A DNA stretch of 64,000 nucleotides from UBA1240 sp045599185 (GCA_045599185.1 JAZRVO010000028.1:21479-85478), one strand, 5' to 3'; positions 34,101-41,969 are shown, counted from the stretch's first letter. Numbers and translations are program-made. Notes: generated from the letters alone by a model not told the origin.

Positions 34101-34880
34101 GCGTGTCTTGAATCTGCACGCAGCCGCCTGCGCCCTATCCTTATGTCAACATTAACCACTGTTTTAAGTATGGTACCAATGGCATTTTTTCCGGGCGAAG
34201 GTGCAGAAATGATGCAGCCGGTTTGTATTACAATTGTTGGTGGTCTTCTTTCCGGCGCGTTTATGACTTTGTACGTTTCACCGATTATGTACACCGTGTT
34301 CAACAAGCGCCGCGAAAAACGTTTTGACGACCCGGATTCGCTTATGAACCAGCTTGAATCCCTTGATAACGGCACTTACAAAGTTGACATTATACCGGTT
34401 GGCGAACAGAAACTGGGTGAAGAAGAAGCTGAAAAGGCAGAAAATACAGAAGAAAATGCAATAATTGCTGAAAAAGAAGAAAATTCCGCACCTGCAAAAG
34501 AAGCAGAACTAGTGCCGGACTTTTTTGACACTTTGGCAGAAAGCACGCCGGTAATAAAAACTGAAGATTTGGCAAAACCGGACCCCGTGGCAGAAACTGC
34601 CGCGCAGAACACTGTTCCACAGGCAGAAAAACCATTTGCCGGGTTCAGCAGCCCTGCCCCGCAGCATGTTACCGCCGCAGAAAAAACAGAACCGGCAGCG
34701 GAAAAACCGGTCTTTAGTGCAGAAAATTTTGCATTTAATTTTCAGCCGGTAAAACCAGCCCAGCAGGCACAACCGGCCAAAGAACCTGAACAAATTGTCC
34801 CTAAAACAGACGTTTCAGCAGAAAAGGCCACCGCAGAAAAACCTGCACGCAAAACCTACGGCGACATAATGGACTTTTAA
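31200..34880 (+). CDS. RND-family multidrug efflux permease with long cytoplasmic tail
   Basis: 1226 residues. The first about 1020 residues are a standard AcrB/MdtB-like permease: N-terminal helix (SVRRPVLMVMVYVLICVVAAV), two porter halves, 12 TM segments, and the TM4 motif GMGMVVDSSIVILENI with the proton-relay Asp. After the last helix (SGAFMTLYVSPIMYTVFNKRR) about 200 residues follow that are absent from typical RND proteins: acidic, Pro/Ala/Glu/Lys-rich, low complexity, ending in ARKTYGDIMDF. The tail would lie in the cytoplasm. It is the last gene of the efflux operon; substrate unknown. Confidence 0.93.
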   Translation: MDISELSVRRPVLMVMVYVLICVVAAVFIPKLGIALTPNVEFPMLAVMTSYSNVGPEEIDTNVTKVITNQLSRIQGIKNITSTSSAGRSQIQLEFAYNSDLDKASRDVESAVSRISGWLPDGCGTPTVIKFDASMMPIMRLSVEGDLPINELKTLAEDKVSPFLERLEDVANVDVQGGAAKEIRVDVSVNRLEAYGLTLSSIAQALAARNYQLSSGEITQNGIDYEIITSEYYQNLDEIRQTIISTAQGSIIRVDDVATVYEQYETRGREVYINGTPGLYISISNESGSNASMVSKRVHGVLDEINKAMPAGVKVEIVSDNTTMIDSTMKQVYESVEEGIFLAMLVIFFFLRNIKSTFIIGLSIPVCFLITLMSMGIMGLTVNLMTMSGLILGMGMVVDSSIVILENIYNRRIRGEKPAVAAILGSKNMVNAIMASTLTTICVFLPMLIYQSELEIIGMMMKELIITVVISLVSSLFVAVTLVPALCGSILKLNNPNEEKKYKTRLFKYLSTKKFFNDIRKAVSAPARLLYNIIEKFIIGMERVYVKTLRFCLRNRFIIITMVVVMMVYCGILFSGFGMNFSPPSNADDQVNVTITMPVGTNKKYVLEKLFEFQEIVKKECGGAYRSIILNAGGSNSGSVQINLLPLDQQTMNPTQVKAALTPYLKNWADTTVSFSSGRGMGGGAKAIDVKLISNDTNASRKTAEQIKELFDNNPKLVDAATDFENGSPRFQLVIDTEAAAASGVSVSSIATEIRSAINGRTATTFYDNGQEYDIVVAVPPDEIVNTSDIGSLFINTASGRMALDNFVSYKETNAPQRIQRENSDRVNHVTCGLAEGVTVTEGQAMVEKLIAENIVLPESVELSYGGDAADISSMGSTFIIVIVLALFLVFAVMAAQFESLIDPFIVFISIPLLVIGVVAVYKFTGQTFSMYSVVGIVCLIGIVVNNGIVLVDYTNQLVGKKIPVFDACLESARSRLRPILMSTLTTVLSMVPMAFFPGEGAEMMQPVCITIVGGLLSGAFMTLYVSPIMYTVFNKRREKRFDDPDSLMNQLESLDNGTYKVDIIPVGEQKLGEEEAEKAENTEENAIIAEKEENSAPAKEAELVPDFFDTLAESTPVIKTEDLAKPDPVAETAAQNTVPQAEKPFAGFSSPAPQHVTAAEKTEPAAEKPVFSAENFAFNFQPVKPAQQAQPAKEPEQIVPKTDVSAEKATAEKPARKTYGDIMDF

Positions 34881-34958
34881 GAAACTTGCAAATGCAGTTA
34901 CGGCGGAAAAATGCTAGAAATTGTATTTTGCAAGTAACGATTACAGGGAGAAATACCT

Positions 34959-35261
34959 ATGTATATAAAAGACGGCATTTGTTATGCAGGTGAATTAACT
35001 TCGTCAATAGAAGTTTCGGAAATAAAGATTCTAGACTCTGGTATGATGCTTGTAACTTTTTCAACTGGAGAAACAAGATTGTTCGATGCTCTGTCGCTGG
35101 TTAACAAGGGAGCCGCCTTTTCGCCGCTGGCTGATGAAAGCATTCAAAAAACTGCAAAAGTTACATTTGGCTTTGTATCGTGGATGGACGGTGAAATAGA
35201 TATTGCACCTGAAACCATGTATTATGAAAGCTATAAATATACACAGGAAATAACAGCATAA
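34959..35261 (+). CDS. DUF2442 family protein
   Basis: 100 residues. The pattern of EISEIKILDSGMMLVTFSTGETRLFDA, followed by FSPLADESIQKTAKVTFGFVSWMDGEIDIAPETMYYES, corresponds to DUF2442, small proteins of unknown function often found near toxin-antitoxin-like DUF4160 genes; none is present here. AGGGAG precedes the ATG. Whether it belongs to the efflux operon is unclear; no terminator is seen between them. Confidence 0.8.
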   Translation: MYIKDGICYAGELTSSIEVSEIKILDSGMMLVTFSTGETRLFDALSLVNKGAAFSPLADESIQKTAKVTFGFVSWMDGEIDIAPETMYYESYKYTQEITA

Positions 35262-35289
35262 AAAAGAGGTTTCTGATTACACTTTTCCG

Positions 35290-35400
35290 CTATATCAGTT
35301 CCACCCACCCACCGCCAACACCCGTCATCGCTGTGCCCCGCCGCAGTATGCCGTTTTTGCGGCCGTGCGGTGAGTGTGGAACTGCCGAAAAACTGTACCA
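35290..35400. other. GC-rich palindromic patch
   Basis: An imperfect inverted repeat (AGTTCCACCCACCCACCG with CGGTGAGTGTGGAACT) encloses GC-rich sequence with GCCGTTTTTGCGGCC, much richer in G+C than its surroundings. Possibly a terminator-like structure or relic of a mobile element. Confidence 0.45.
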
Positions 35401-35461
35401 GGCAATTCAAAAAAAACTTTATTTATTTTTCTTATAAAAACATATAAAAACACAAAAAGCA

Positions 35462-35470
35462 TGTTATAAT
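35462..35470 (+). promoter_or_regulatory. Extended -10 promoter of the HD-GYP gene, leaderless
   Basis: TGTTATAAT: TG at 35462-35463 and TATAAT at 35465-35470, with no clear -35. The ATG is at 35477, where transcription should start; no Shine-Dalgarno. Confidence 0.55.
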
Positions 35471-35476
35471 ATTTTC

Positions 35477-36727
35477 ATGCCCAAATCAAAACTGCAAGTC
35501 CTTTCCAATTATTTTTCCAGTTATATAATGCCGTCAAACCTAAAGCACCAGATGGCAATAAAAAATGCTAAAGGCATATACATACTTGCAGCAAGCCTTA
35601 TTCTTATAGGCTTTTTTCAAATTTACCAGATATACGGCATGAAATTTTATCAGGAAACCGTTACCCAGCTTAAATTTGCCCAAATTTACGGTTTACTGAT
35701 GATTATTTGGGGAATCGCCGCCATATTCATTATTATAGCCGCCTTAAGCCATTACAAAAAACGCCATAACATGCATTTACTGAATGCCGCCGTAAACACA
35801 GCTTTTGTTATTGGCGTAAGCATCAATCTTCTTAACTTTTTTTTCGACCTTCCGCTTTCGGCAACCGTTGCATGGTGCGTTGCCTTTTTAATGTCGCTGG
35901 GAATTTTGACAGTTTCGCCGGTTATAATGCTTAGTGTGCTAACACTTAACGTGGCTTTTATTTTTATATTTAAGTTTTACGACGAAAGCTATATAAACCT
36001 TTTTATTTATTACATTGCAACATGCATAATAGCAGTTACAAAATGGAAAAACTGCATAAAAAGCTACGAAAATTCTGAAAAAGTAAACCTTGTTTTAAAA
36101 GAACAGGACGAAAAAATAATTCAGATGCAGACCCAGATTATTGCGGCCTTTGCAAACCTTGTAGAAAACCGCGATACATTTACCGGTGAACACATTCGCC
36201 GCACCAGCATGTACGTGGACATGCTTTCAATTCAGCTGAAGGAAGACGGATATTACCCGGAAATTTTAACGCCGCAGAATATTGCGCTTTTTGTAAGCGC
36301 TGCACCATTGCACGACATGGGAAAAATAGCAATTTCCGACACGATTTTAAATAAAAAGACAAAACTAAATGCAGAAGAATTCGACGTAATGAAGTCGCAC
36401 GCCGAAAGAGGCTATTCAATTATAAAGAAAACGCTGAAAAACATAGAGCGCGACGAATATGTAGAAATTGCGGCACAAATGGCGCTGTGCCACCACGAAT
36501 TCTACAATGGCGGCGGTTATCCGCAGGGGCTAAAAGGCGACGAAATACCGCTTTGTGCCCGCATTATGGCAGTTGCCGATGTTTTTGACGCGCTTTTAAG
36601 CAGACGCCAGTATAAAGAACCTTTAACCAAGCAGCAGGCTTTGGAAATTATGCAGAAAGGAAGCGGCACCCAGTTTGAACCGTGCATAATCGAAGCCCTC
36701 GCCAAAATTCAGGACAGAATAATTTAA
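35477..36727 (+). CDS. Membrane-anchored HD-GYP phosphodiesterase
   Basis: 416 residues. The N-terminal half has about six TM helices (between 33 and 190) of no named sensor class, then a short coiled linker and an HD-GYP domain (about 215-410). Key residues are present: ENRDTFTGEHIRRT, the His279-Asp280 pair in LHDMGKIAI, HHE (339-341) and GGYP (347-349), AVADVFDAL. HD-GYP enzymes hydrolyse c-di-GMP to pGpG or GMP with a two- or three-metal site. The start is placed at 35477 because the -10 element would put the 5' end there. It is a single gene, followed by a composite dispersed repeat. Confidence 0.9.
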   Translation: MPKSKLQVLSNYFSSYIMPSNLKHQMAIKNAKGIYILAASLILIGFFQIYQIYGMKFYQETVTQLKFAQIYGLLMIIWGIAAIFIIIAALSHYKKRHNMHLLNAAVNTAFVIGVSINLLNFFFDLPLSATVAWCVAFLMSLGILTVSPVIMLSVLTLNVAFIFIFKFYDESYINLFIYYIATCIIAVTKWKNCIKSYENSEKVNLVLKEQDEKIIQMQTQIIAAFANLVENRDTFTGEHIRRTSMYVDMLSIQLKEDGYYPEILTPQNIALFVSAAPLHDMGKIAISDTILNKKTKLNAEEFDVMKSHAERGYSIIKKTLKNIERDEYVEIAAQMALCHHEFYNGGGYPQGLKGDEIPLCARIMAVADVFDALLSRRQYKEPLTKQQALEIMQKGSGTQFEPCIIEALAKIQDRII

Positions 36728-36743
36728 AAAATGTTCTCCCCCA

Positions 36744-36960
36744 AATGCTGTGCGCAGTCACAGATGCTGTGCGTAGCCGCCGAAAGCTAACGAGTTCAGC
36801 ATGACTCGCTTTTGCTATTTGATTTATCTCTAACTGTTGCTTTATGTGCGAAAAAGCCCCTAGTTTTGCTGGTGCAAAACTACGTCAATTTTTGTGTAAG
36901 TTGGCTGGTGTTTGAACCTACTGTCATTCCGAACTTGTTTCGGAATCACCGCGGATGCTG
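36744..36960 (+). repeat. Dispersed intergenic repeat, copy F/G (long composite form)
   Basis: Modules as in copy D, permuted: CAGATGCTGTGCGTAGCCGCCGAAAGCTAACGAG and TTCAGCATGAC, then CGCTTTTGCTATTT..CTAACTGTTGCTTTATG, then AGTTTTGC..AAACTACGTCAA..GTGTAAGTTGGCTGGTG, then GTCATTCCGAACTTG/TTTCGGAATC and CGCGGATGCTG. Confidence 0.75.
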
Positions 36961-36979
36961 GGCACGGAATAAATCAGCA

Positions 36980-38740
36980 TTAAAATTCCATAATAACCGT
37001 AGTGCCCAATTCTTCAATTGAACGAAATTCAATAGTGCCATTTAAAAGCTGAACGCGTTCCAGAACATTCTTAATGCCAAAATGAAGGTTCTGATAAAAC
37101 CTGTCGTTTCTTGCATTAATGTCTTTAAGCAGCTTACTGTCAATGCCCGTACCGTCATCGGTAACAATAATTTTAAGCTTTTCTTCCTTTCTGAACAAAA
37201 CAGTTACCTCGCTGGCATGGGCGTGCTTTTTAATATTCTGAAACAATTCCTGAATAATGCGGTAAACATTTAAAAACTGTTCATCATTGTAAACGGAAAA
37301 ATCAATGAAACCATTTACAACAATGCGTATCTGGGTTTCATTCCTGTCAAAAACCTTGTCTGCAAGAATGTTCAAAGTTTCAGAAACATCCATGTTCTTA
37401 AAATTAGGCGGTGTAAGGTTGTAGCACATTTTTCTAATGTCTTCAATGTTGCTGTTCTGCACCGAAATAATTGTATTTGCAAGCTCTTTATCAGCAATTT
37501 TTTCTGCCAGAATGGAAACATAGCGCATGGACTGGGCTACCGTGTCATGCAAATCCCGGCTAATGCGGCTGCGTTCTGCCTCCTGCACTTCCATTGTATG
37601 CTTTAAAACCGATTCGGACTGAAAAATGCGGTTATCTTTCTTTTTAAGTTCCCTTTCGTTAAGAACCAGCAGAAAAATAATGATAACAACAATAATGAAA
37701 ATAAGAATAATGTAAAAACTTGTATACCGCTGCTGGGTTTCTTCTACAATATAATTCCTGCGCTGAATGTAATTAATCATAAGCCGGTCAATTTGATTTA
37801 CCACGTCGTTAATCACAATTTCAAGCTCCATATCAGGAGACTGTTCGTAAGCTTCAAGCAAATCAAGCAGAGTCAGCTTATACTGATTCATCAGAATTCT
37901 ATCATCGGACGCTTTTTTATCCATTTCGGGATAAAACCTGAAAATCTCAAAATCATACTCGTCTATAATTTCAAAAAAAGTTTCGGCGGCAGCAACGGAC
38001 TTTGATTCATGCAGTTCCGTCCACAAATCGTAAGTTTGCGTTATGCGGTTGTAATGTTTGCCGCCGGAATTGCTGCACCCAATTAATAAAAACCAAAATA
38101 AAAACGTGCAGATAGAAATGCCGGATAATTTATTTTTATTAAATAAAATTCTCCACACTTTATAAACGCCAAAACCTGCAAAAGTAGTTATAATACGGTC
38201 AAGCACAGTAAGCGGTATGCGGCCTATAATGCTGGTCAACAGCAACCCTCCCCTGCCGTTTAAGGAAACAGAAAAAATTATTTTGTCAAAAGCCCATTCA
38301 TCCGCATTCTGCTGATAAGTAAAATAACTGATTATGCCGGAAACAAGAGAACAGGCAAAAGCGGCGGCAATGGCCGCCATTAAGAAAAGTATAAACATTC
38401 TGTTTACCGAAAATGGCTGTGCAGATTTTTTCCTTGTGTATTTAATGAAAGCCCATGTAATGACAATAATTGTAATTGCAGAAAGTGAATAAAGATAAAT
38501 ATATTCCGTACTGCCGTAAAGAACATAAAGCCTTAATGCGGTGCGAAGCATGTTAACAAGATACGCCATAAAAGATTCAGCAGGTCCAAAAATAAAAAGA
38601 ACGGCAATCATAAAAGTTGTGTCCAAAAAAAGCGGAATTTTGAGCACAATGTTGAACAGGTAATTAATGGAAAAATCCATAAAACCGGCAGCAAGAATAA
38701 CCGCCGCCTTAATTAAGTTAAGCTTTAATTTATCCGTCAT
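36980..38740 (-). CDS. NarX/LiaS-type sensor histidine kinase with an ECF-S-like membrane domain
   Basis: 586 residues. N-terminal five or six TM helices (1-205) resemble ECF-transporter S-component folds (IPLFLDTTFMIAVLFIFGPAESFMAYL, later LTVLDRIITTFAGFGVYKV). Next comes a TM helix ending LLIGCSNSGG, which looks like an internal lipobox, then a helical periplasmic domain (to about 340), another TM helix and a HisKA_3 dimerisation domain with SRISRDLHDTVAQS, and HATPase_c (DDGTGI, FGIKNVLERVQLLNG). Such kinases signal to NarL-type regulators, and one lies 12 bp upstream. The S-component resemblance suggests sensing of a small metabolite; this is inference. Confidence 0.88.
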   Translation of the reverse strand: MTDKLKLNLIKAAVILAAGFMDFSINYLFNIVLKIPLFLDTTFMIAVLFIFGPAESFMAYLVNMLRTALRLYVLYGSTEYIYLYSLSAITIIVITWAFIKYTRKKSAQPFSVNRMFILFLMAAIAAAFACSLVSGIISYFTYQQNADEWAFDKIIFSVSLNGRGGLLLTSIIGRIPLTVLDRIITTFAGFGVYKVWRILFNKNKLSGISICTFLFWFLLIGCSNSGGKHYNRITQTYDLWTELHESKSVAAAETFFEIIDEYDFEIFRFYPEMDKKASDDRILMNQYKLTLLDLLEAYEQSPDMELEIVINDVVNQIDRLMINYIQRRNYIVEETQQRYTSFYIILIFIIVVIIIFLLVLNERELKKKDNRIFQSESVLKHTMEVQEAERSRISRDLHDTVAQSMRYVSILAEKIADKELANTIISVQNSNIEDIRKMCYNLTPPNFKNMDVSETLNILADKVFDRNETQIRIVVNGFIDFSVYNDEQFLNVYRIIQELFQNIKKHAHASEVTVLFRKEEKLKIIVTDDGTGIDSKLLKDINARNDRFYQNLHFGIKNVLERVQLLNGTIEFRSIEELGTTVIMEF

Positions 38741-38752
38741 GCATGTACCCTG

Positions 38753-39370
38753 TTACGAAAGCTTTGCAATTAAAGAACTTCTGTCGACAACGCCAATTTT
38801 TTCGTAAATTAAAGAAATGTAGTTTTCAACTGAACGTTTTTTCAAACCAAGTATTTCTGCAATTTCATCGTTAGACTTGTACTGAACAAGAAGCCCTGCA
38901 ACATCAGCTTCGCGTTTTGTAAGCGAATCAATTATGTTGGTGTAATTTACGTAATTCTGAACAAGACCTTTTTCAATATAGGATTTTCCGGCAATGACAG
39001 TATTCATGCAATTTAAAAGCTCTTCTGTTTTTGCATTTTTGGAAATATAGCCGGACGCACCGCTGATAAAAGATTCCTTCATTACATTTGGCGAAAAAAA
39101 CATGGAATATACAATAATTTTTATTGCAGGATATTTTTGATTAACCTGCCGGATTAATTCAAAACCTGTATTTTCGCCGCTAAAATTAATGTCCGAAATA
39201 ATAACATCCGGAAAACACTCAGTTTTTATGCATCCGTTCAGAATTTCCATAACATCTGGTAAAGTACCTGCTTCTCCCATACAGGAAAAATCAGAATTAT
39301 CTTTAAGCCAGCCTATAATTCCGTTTCTAAGCATTTCGTGGTCATCAACAATAAGATAAGTTTTTGCCAT
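38753..39370 (-). CDS. NarL/LuxR-family response regulator
   Basis: 205 residues. Receiver with VDDHEML at the N-terminus and phospho-acceptor Asp60 (VIISDINF), Ser/Lys switch residues (IVYSMF, SKNAKTEEL), and a LuxR-type HTH (LTKREADVAGLLVQYKSNDEIAEILGLKKRSVENYISLIYEK). ATG 39370 gives the usual family start; the longer GTG reading from 39421 begins inside a palindrome. It heads the two-gene operon with the kinase. Palindromes GTGAG-N4-CTCAC at 39408-39546 in its upstream region are candidate autoregulatory sites. Confidence 0.92.
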   Translation of the reverse strand: MAKTYLIVDDHEMLRNGIIGWLKDNSDFSCMGEAGTLPDVMEILNGCIKTECFPDVIISDINFSGENTGFELIRQVNQKYPAIKIIVYSMFFSPNVMKESFISGASGYISKNAKTEELLNCMNTVIAGKSYIEKGLVQNYVNYTNIIDSLTKREADVAGLLVQYKSNDEIAEILGLKKRSVENYISLIYEKIGVVDRSSLIAKLS

Positions 39371-39407
39371 AACTTCGAATGATAACGAAAAAATTCCAAT
39401 AAAAAAA

Positions 39408-39546
39408 GTGAGTTTTCTCACCGTTTTTTTTAAATTGCCATTTTACAACCTGCATTTTACCGTACGCACAGGAAAAAAACAAAACAGTGAGATTTCTCAT
39501 ATAAAAACAGTGAGAAAACTCACATAAATTCGGTGAGAATTTCTCC
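39408..39546. promoter_or_regulatory. Cluster of four GTGAG-N4-CTCAC palindromes
   Basis: Sites at 39408-39421 (GTGAGTTTTCTCAC), 39487-39500 (GTGAGATTTCTCAT), 39510-39523 (GTGAGAAAACTCAC) and 39533-39546 (GTGAGAATTTCTCC). The last three start exactly 23 bp apart. They lie between the NarL-type regulator and the broken lipoprotein gene. A fifth copy is at 40732-40745. Confidence 0.65.
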
Positions 39547-39714
39547 ATTTTATTTTTTTACGGATTATTTATATTCTGCACACAAGGTTAACAGCAGGCG
39601 GCTTAAAAACTGCCTGCCATTTTAAGGCTTGCAGAAACCTTAAAAAACAAACTTGGAATTGAAAAAGTGCAGGCAAACTGCATTTTTGTAAAAAATATTA
39701 TATGGGGAAAAATT

Positions 39715-40113
39715 ATGAGAAAACTTGCAAAAATTATTGGTCTGATTGCAATTGCGGTATGCCTTGCTTCTTGCGGAGGCGGTGGCGGTGGCGGAAGCAG
39801 CAGCAGTTCTTCAAGCAGTAGTCTTGCAGGAACAACCTGACTTATGGATCAAGGAGGACGGTCTGTTGGCGTTTATTTTAAAGATGAAACGCATTTCTAC
39901 GAAGCATCTAATTTTGGTGGAGTATATATGTATTACACTATACCTACAAAAAGCGGCACTTATACCTTTAACGGAACAAACATAACTTTTACTTATGGTT
40001 CTGGTACCGGTAATATGGAGAGCGGTTCTGTAAAAATACAAAATGACCGTTTGATTTATGGAGATGGAACGACTTTTGTTAAACAAAGTTCAAATCCTAC
40101 AACAGCATTTTAA
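39715..40113 (+). pseudogene. Broken lipoprotein gene (in-frame TGA)
   Basis: From ATG 39715 there is a lipoprotein signal (IAVCLASC, Cys20) followed by poly-Gly and poly-Ser. Codon 42 is TGA (39838-39840), after LAGTT, and the same frame continues without break (LMDQGGRSVGVYFKDETHFYE...) to TAA at 40111-40113. Treponeme lipoproteins with a short Gly/Ser spacer followed by AGTTW-type starts of a lipocalin-like fold are common, so the TGA most simply replaces a TGG Trp codon. Only a 41-residue lipopeptide would be made, unless the stop is suppressed or is a sequence error. A weak GGGG sits before the ATG. Upstream lies the GTGAG palindrome cluster. Confidence 0.75.
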
Positions 40114-40133
40114 ATGAATTCTTGAAATTCCAG

Positions 40134-40720
40134 CTTTTCTACATTTGTAGAAAGCCTAATTTAAAAACTAGCTTTTTCAACATTTGTAGAAAAACCAACC
40201 TTTATAATAATAGTCCCAGTTTTTGCGCAGTCAAAAACTGGGGGGCTTTTGCCTGCATCAAGGTACGTTTAGAGAAAAAGCGAACAGCAAAAGCAAAAAC
40301 TGGGGGCTTTTGCTTACACCAAGCAACAGTTAGAGAAAAAGTAAACAGCAAAAGCCTCGGCTTTTCGACATTTGTAGAAAGCCTAATTTTAAAACCAGCT
40401 TTTTTATATTTGTAGAAAAACCAACCTTTTATAAAAATACTCCCAGTTTTGCACCAGCAAAAACTGGGGGCTTTTGCTTACACCAAGCAACAATTAGAGA
40501 AAAAGCAAATAGCAAAAGCCTCGGCTTTTCGACGTTTGTAGAAAGCTCATTTTTTTAAAATCCGGCTTTTCTACATTTGTAGAAAGCCTAATTTAAAAAC
40601 TAGATTTTTTACATTTGTAGAAAAACCAACCTTTATAATAATAGTCCCAGTTTTTGCGCAGTCAAAAACTGGGGGCTTTTGCCTGCACCAAGATACGTTT
40701 AGAGACAAAGCAAACAGCAA
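40134..40720 (+). repeat. Degenerate tandem repeat region
   Basis: About 590 bp without genes, built from about three units of 205-230 bp starting at 40134, 40361 and 40566. Each unit has one or two CTTTTCTACATTTGTAGAAAG hairpins (cut here as TTTCTACA-TT-TGTAGAAA), a CCAGTTTTTG..CAAAAACTGG hairpin and an ACCAAGCAACAGTTAGAGAAAAAG..AACAGCAAAAGC tail. The tail is the reverse complement of a module in dispersed copies D and F/G, linking the families. Tiny ORFs here are products of the repeats. Confidence 0.75.
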
Positions 40721-40731
40721 AAACACGAACA

Positions 40732-40745
40732 GTGAGTATTTCTCC
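40732..40745. promoter_or_regulatory. Fifth GTGAG palindrome, upstream of the broken LRR gene
   Basis: GTGAGTATTTCTCC, followed by CATATTATTTTTATAC. The site at 39533 has the same context (CATTTTATTTTTTTAC), so both may be operator-promoter modules of the same regulon. Confidence 0.5.
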
Positions 40746-40829
40746 ATATTATTTTTATACTGCAACGGCTATATTTTACAGAGCATTGTTAGACTAAAGT
40801 TTCCAAATTATTTTATAAGGAGTTGAAGA

Positions 40830-41969
40830 ATGAGTTGTTTTTATGTGGCTGTGGATTTTTTTACGGAAGATAATGCTAAAAAGGCTTTTGAATTCTGTAA
40901 GGAAAATTTTGAATGGTTTGTGTAATATGATGGAGAATCTGCCGGATTTGAAGTGTCTAAAACAAATATTACTAATGCTGGTGAAGGTTTGGACAGTGAT
41001 GAATTTGATGCATTGTCTGAAGCCAATTGGTTAAAAGAGTTGTCAGAGAATGGCTTTGATTTTAAGGCTCAGATAGTATCTGATGATTCTTATTCTGGAG
41101 AAAATGATATTCTTGAATGTGAAAGCAAGTGTAAAGAATTCAATAGCAAAAGATGTAGTTTTATGTATGATAACGGCTGGGGTTTTGACATCATCGAGAA
41201 TCCTCATGACGGTTTTAAACCATGCAATGACATCTGGTCGCAAGAGCCTGTTGAAATGACACTGATATTCAAATGCAAGAAAACAGGTAAAAAATACAAG
41301 TATGTATCTGAATGCAGTATAGGTGCTGATACTTTTGATGAAATTATGGACGATGACTATAATCTTGAATGCGGCTGCTTTACTTTAACCCCAGACGGGT
41401 CTGACAGCTGGACATTGGAAGAAATTGACTTTGATAATTTACACTATTCCAAGGAGTTTGTTCCAATTGATGGTGGCGAAATCCTTGATGATGATGTAGA
41501 TGAATATGATTTTGATGAAGAATTTGAACTTGTAGATGCTGAAACAGGCTGTGAATCACCTGCAAGCATAACAATCCCCGAAGATGACACCCTGAAAATT
41601 CCCAAAGGTGTCACAATGATTGGCGACAGCGCGTTCAAAGACTGTAAATCCCTTGCAAGCGTAACAATCCCCAAAACCGTCACAAAAATTTACTTCAAGG
41701 CGTTCTCTGGCTGTGAATCCCTTGCAAGCGTGACAATTCCCGAAACCGTCACAGAAATTTACCCCGAAGCATTCTCTAACTGTAAATCCCTTGCAAGCGT
41801 GACTATACCCGAAGGTGTTACAGAGATTTACGACAGCGCATTCTCTGGCTGTGAATCCCTTGCAAGCGTGATATTTACCGGAACTAAACAGCAATGGGAA
41901 GCTTTAGACCGTTGTATTCCGTCGTCAGTAAAAACAATAAAGTGTTCAGACGGGACTATTGAAAGATAA
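40830..41969 (+). pseudogene. Broken leucine-rich-repeat (BspA-like) protein gene, in-frame TAA
   Basis: ATG 40830 has AAGGAG 8 bp upstream and begins MSCFYVAVDFFTEDNAKKAF; after 31 codons comes TAA (40923-40925), and the same frame then continues for 348 codons (YDGESAGFEVSKTN...). The C-terminal part (about 190-380) is an LRR_5/BspA type array: repeats of the form SLASVTIPExVTEIYxxAFSGCE, 23 residues each, four or five copies. There is no signal peptide, so this would be a cytoplasmic LRR protein. Downstream re-initiation (for example GTG 40953) could still yield a shortened LRR protein. Confidence 0.72.

Noticed and set aside
39838..39840. TGA recoded as Trp or selenocysteine
   Set aside because: TGG is the Trp codon everywhere else, TGA is used as a normal stop (for example in fliW and the gene before tsaE), and no selenocysteine insertion hairpin is evident after it. 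A nonsense mutation is simpler.
40122..40415. Short reading frames in the repeat array as small proteins
   Set aside because: Their peptides merely repeat with the DNA units and have no ribosome site.
40134..40720. CRISPR array
   Set aside because: Repeat units are over 200 bp, diverged, with no constant-length spacers and no cas genes in the window.
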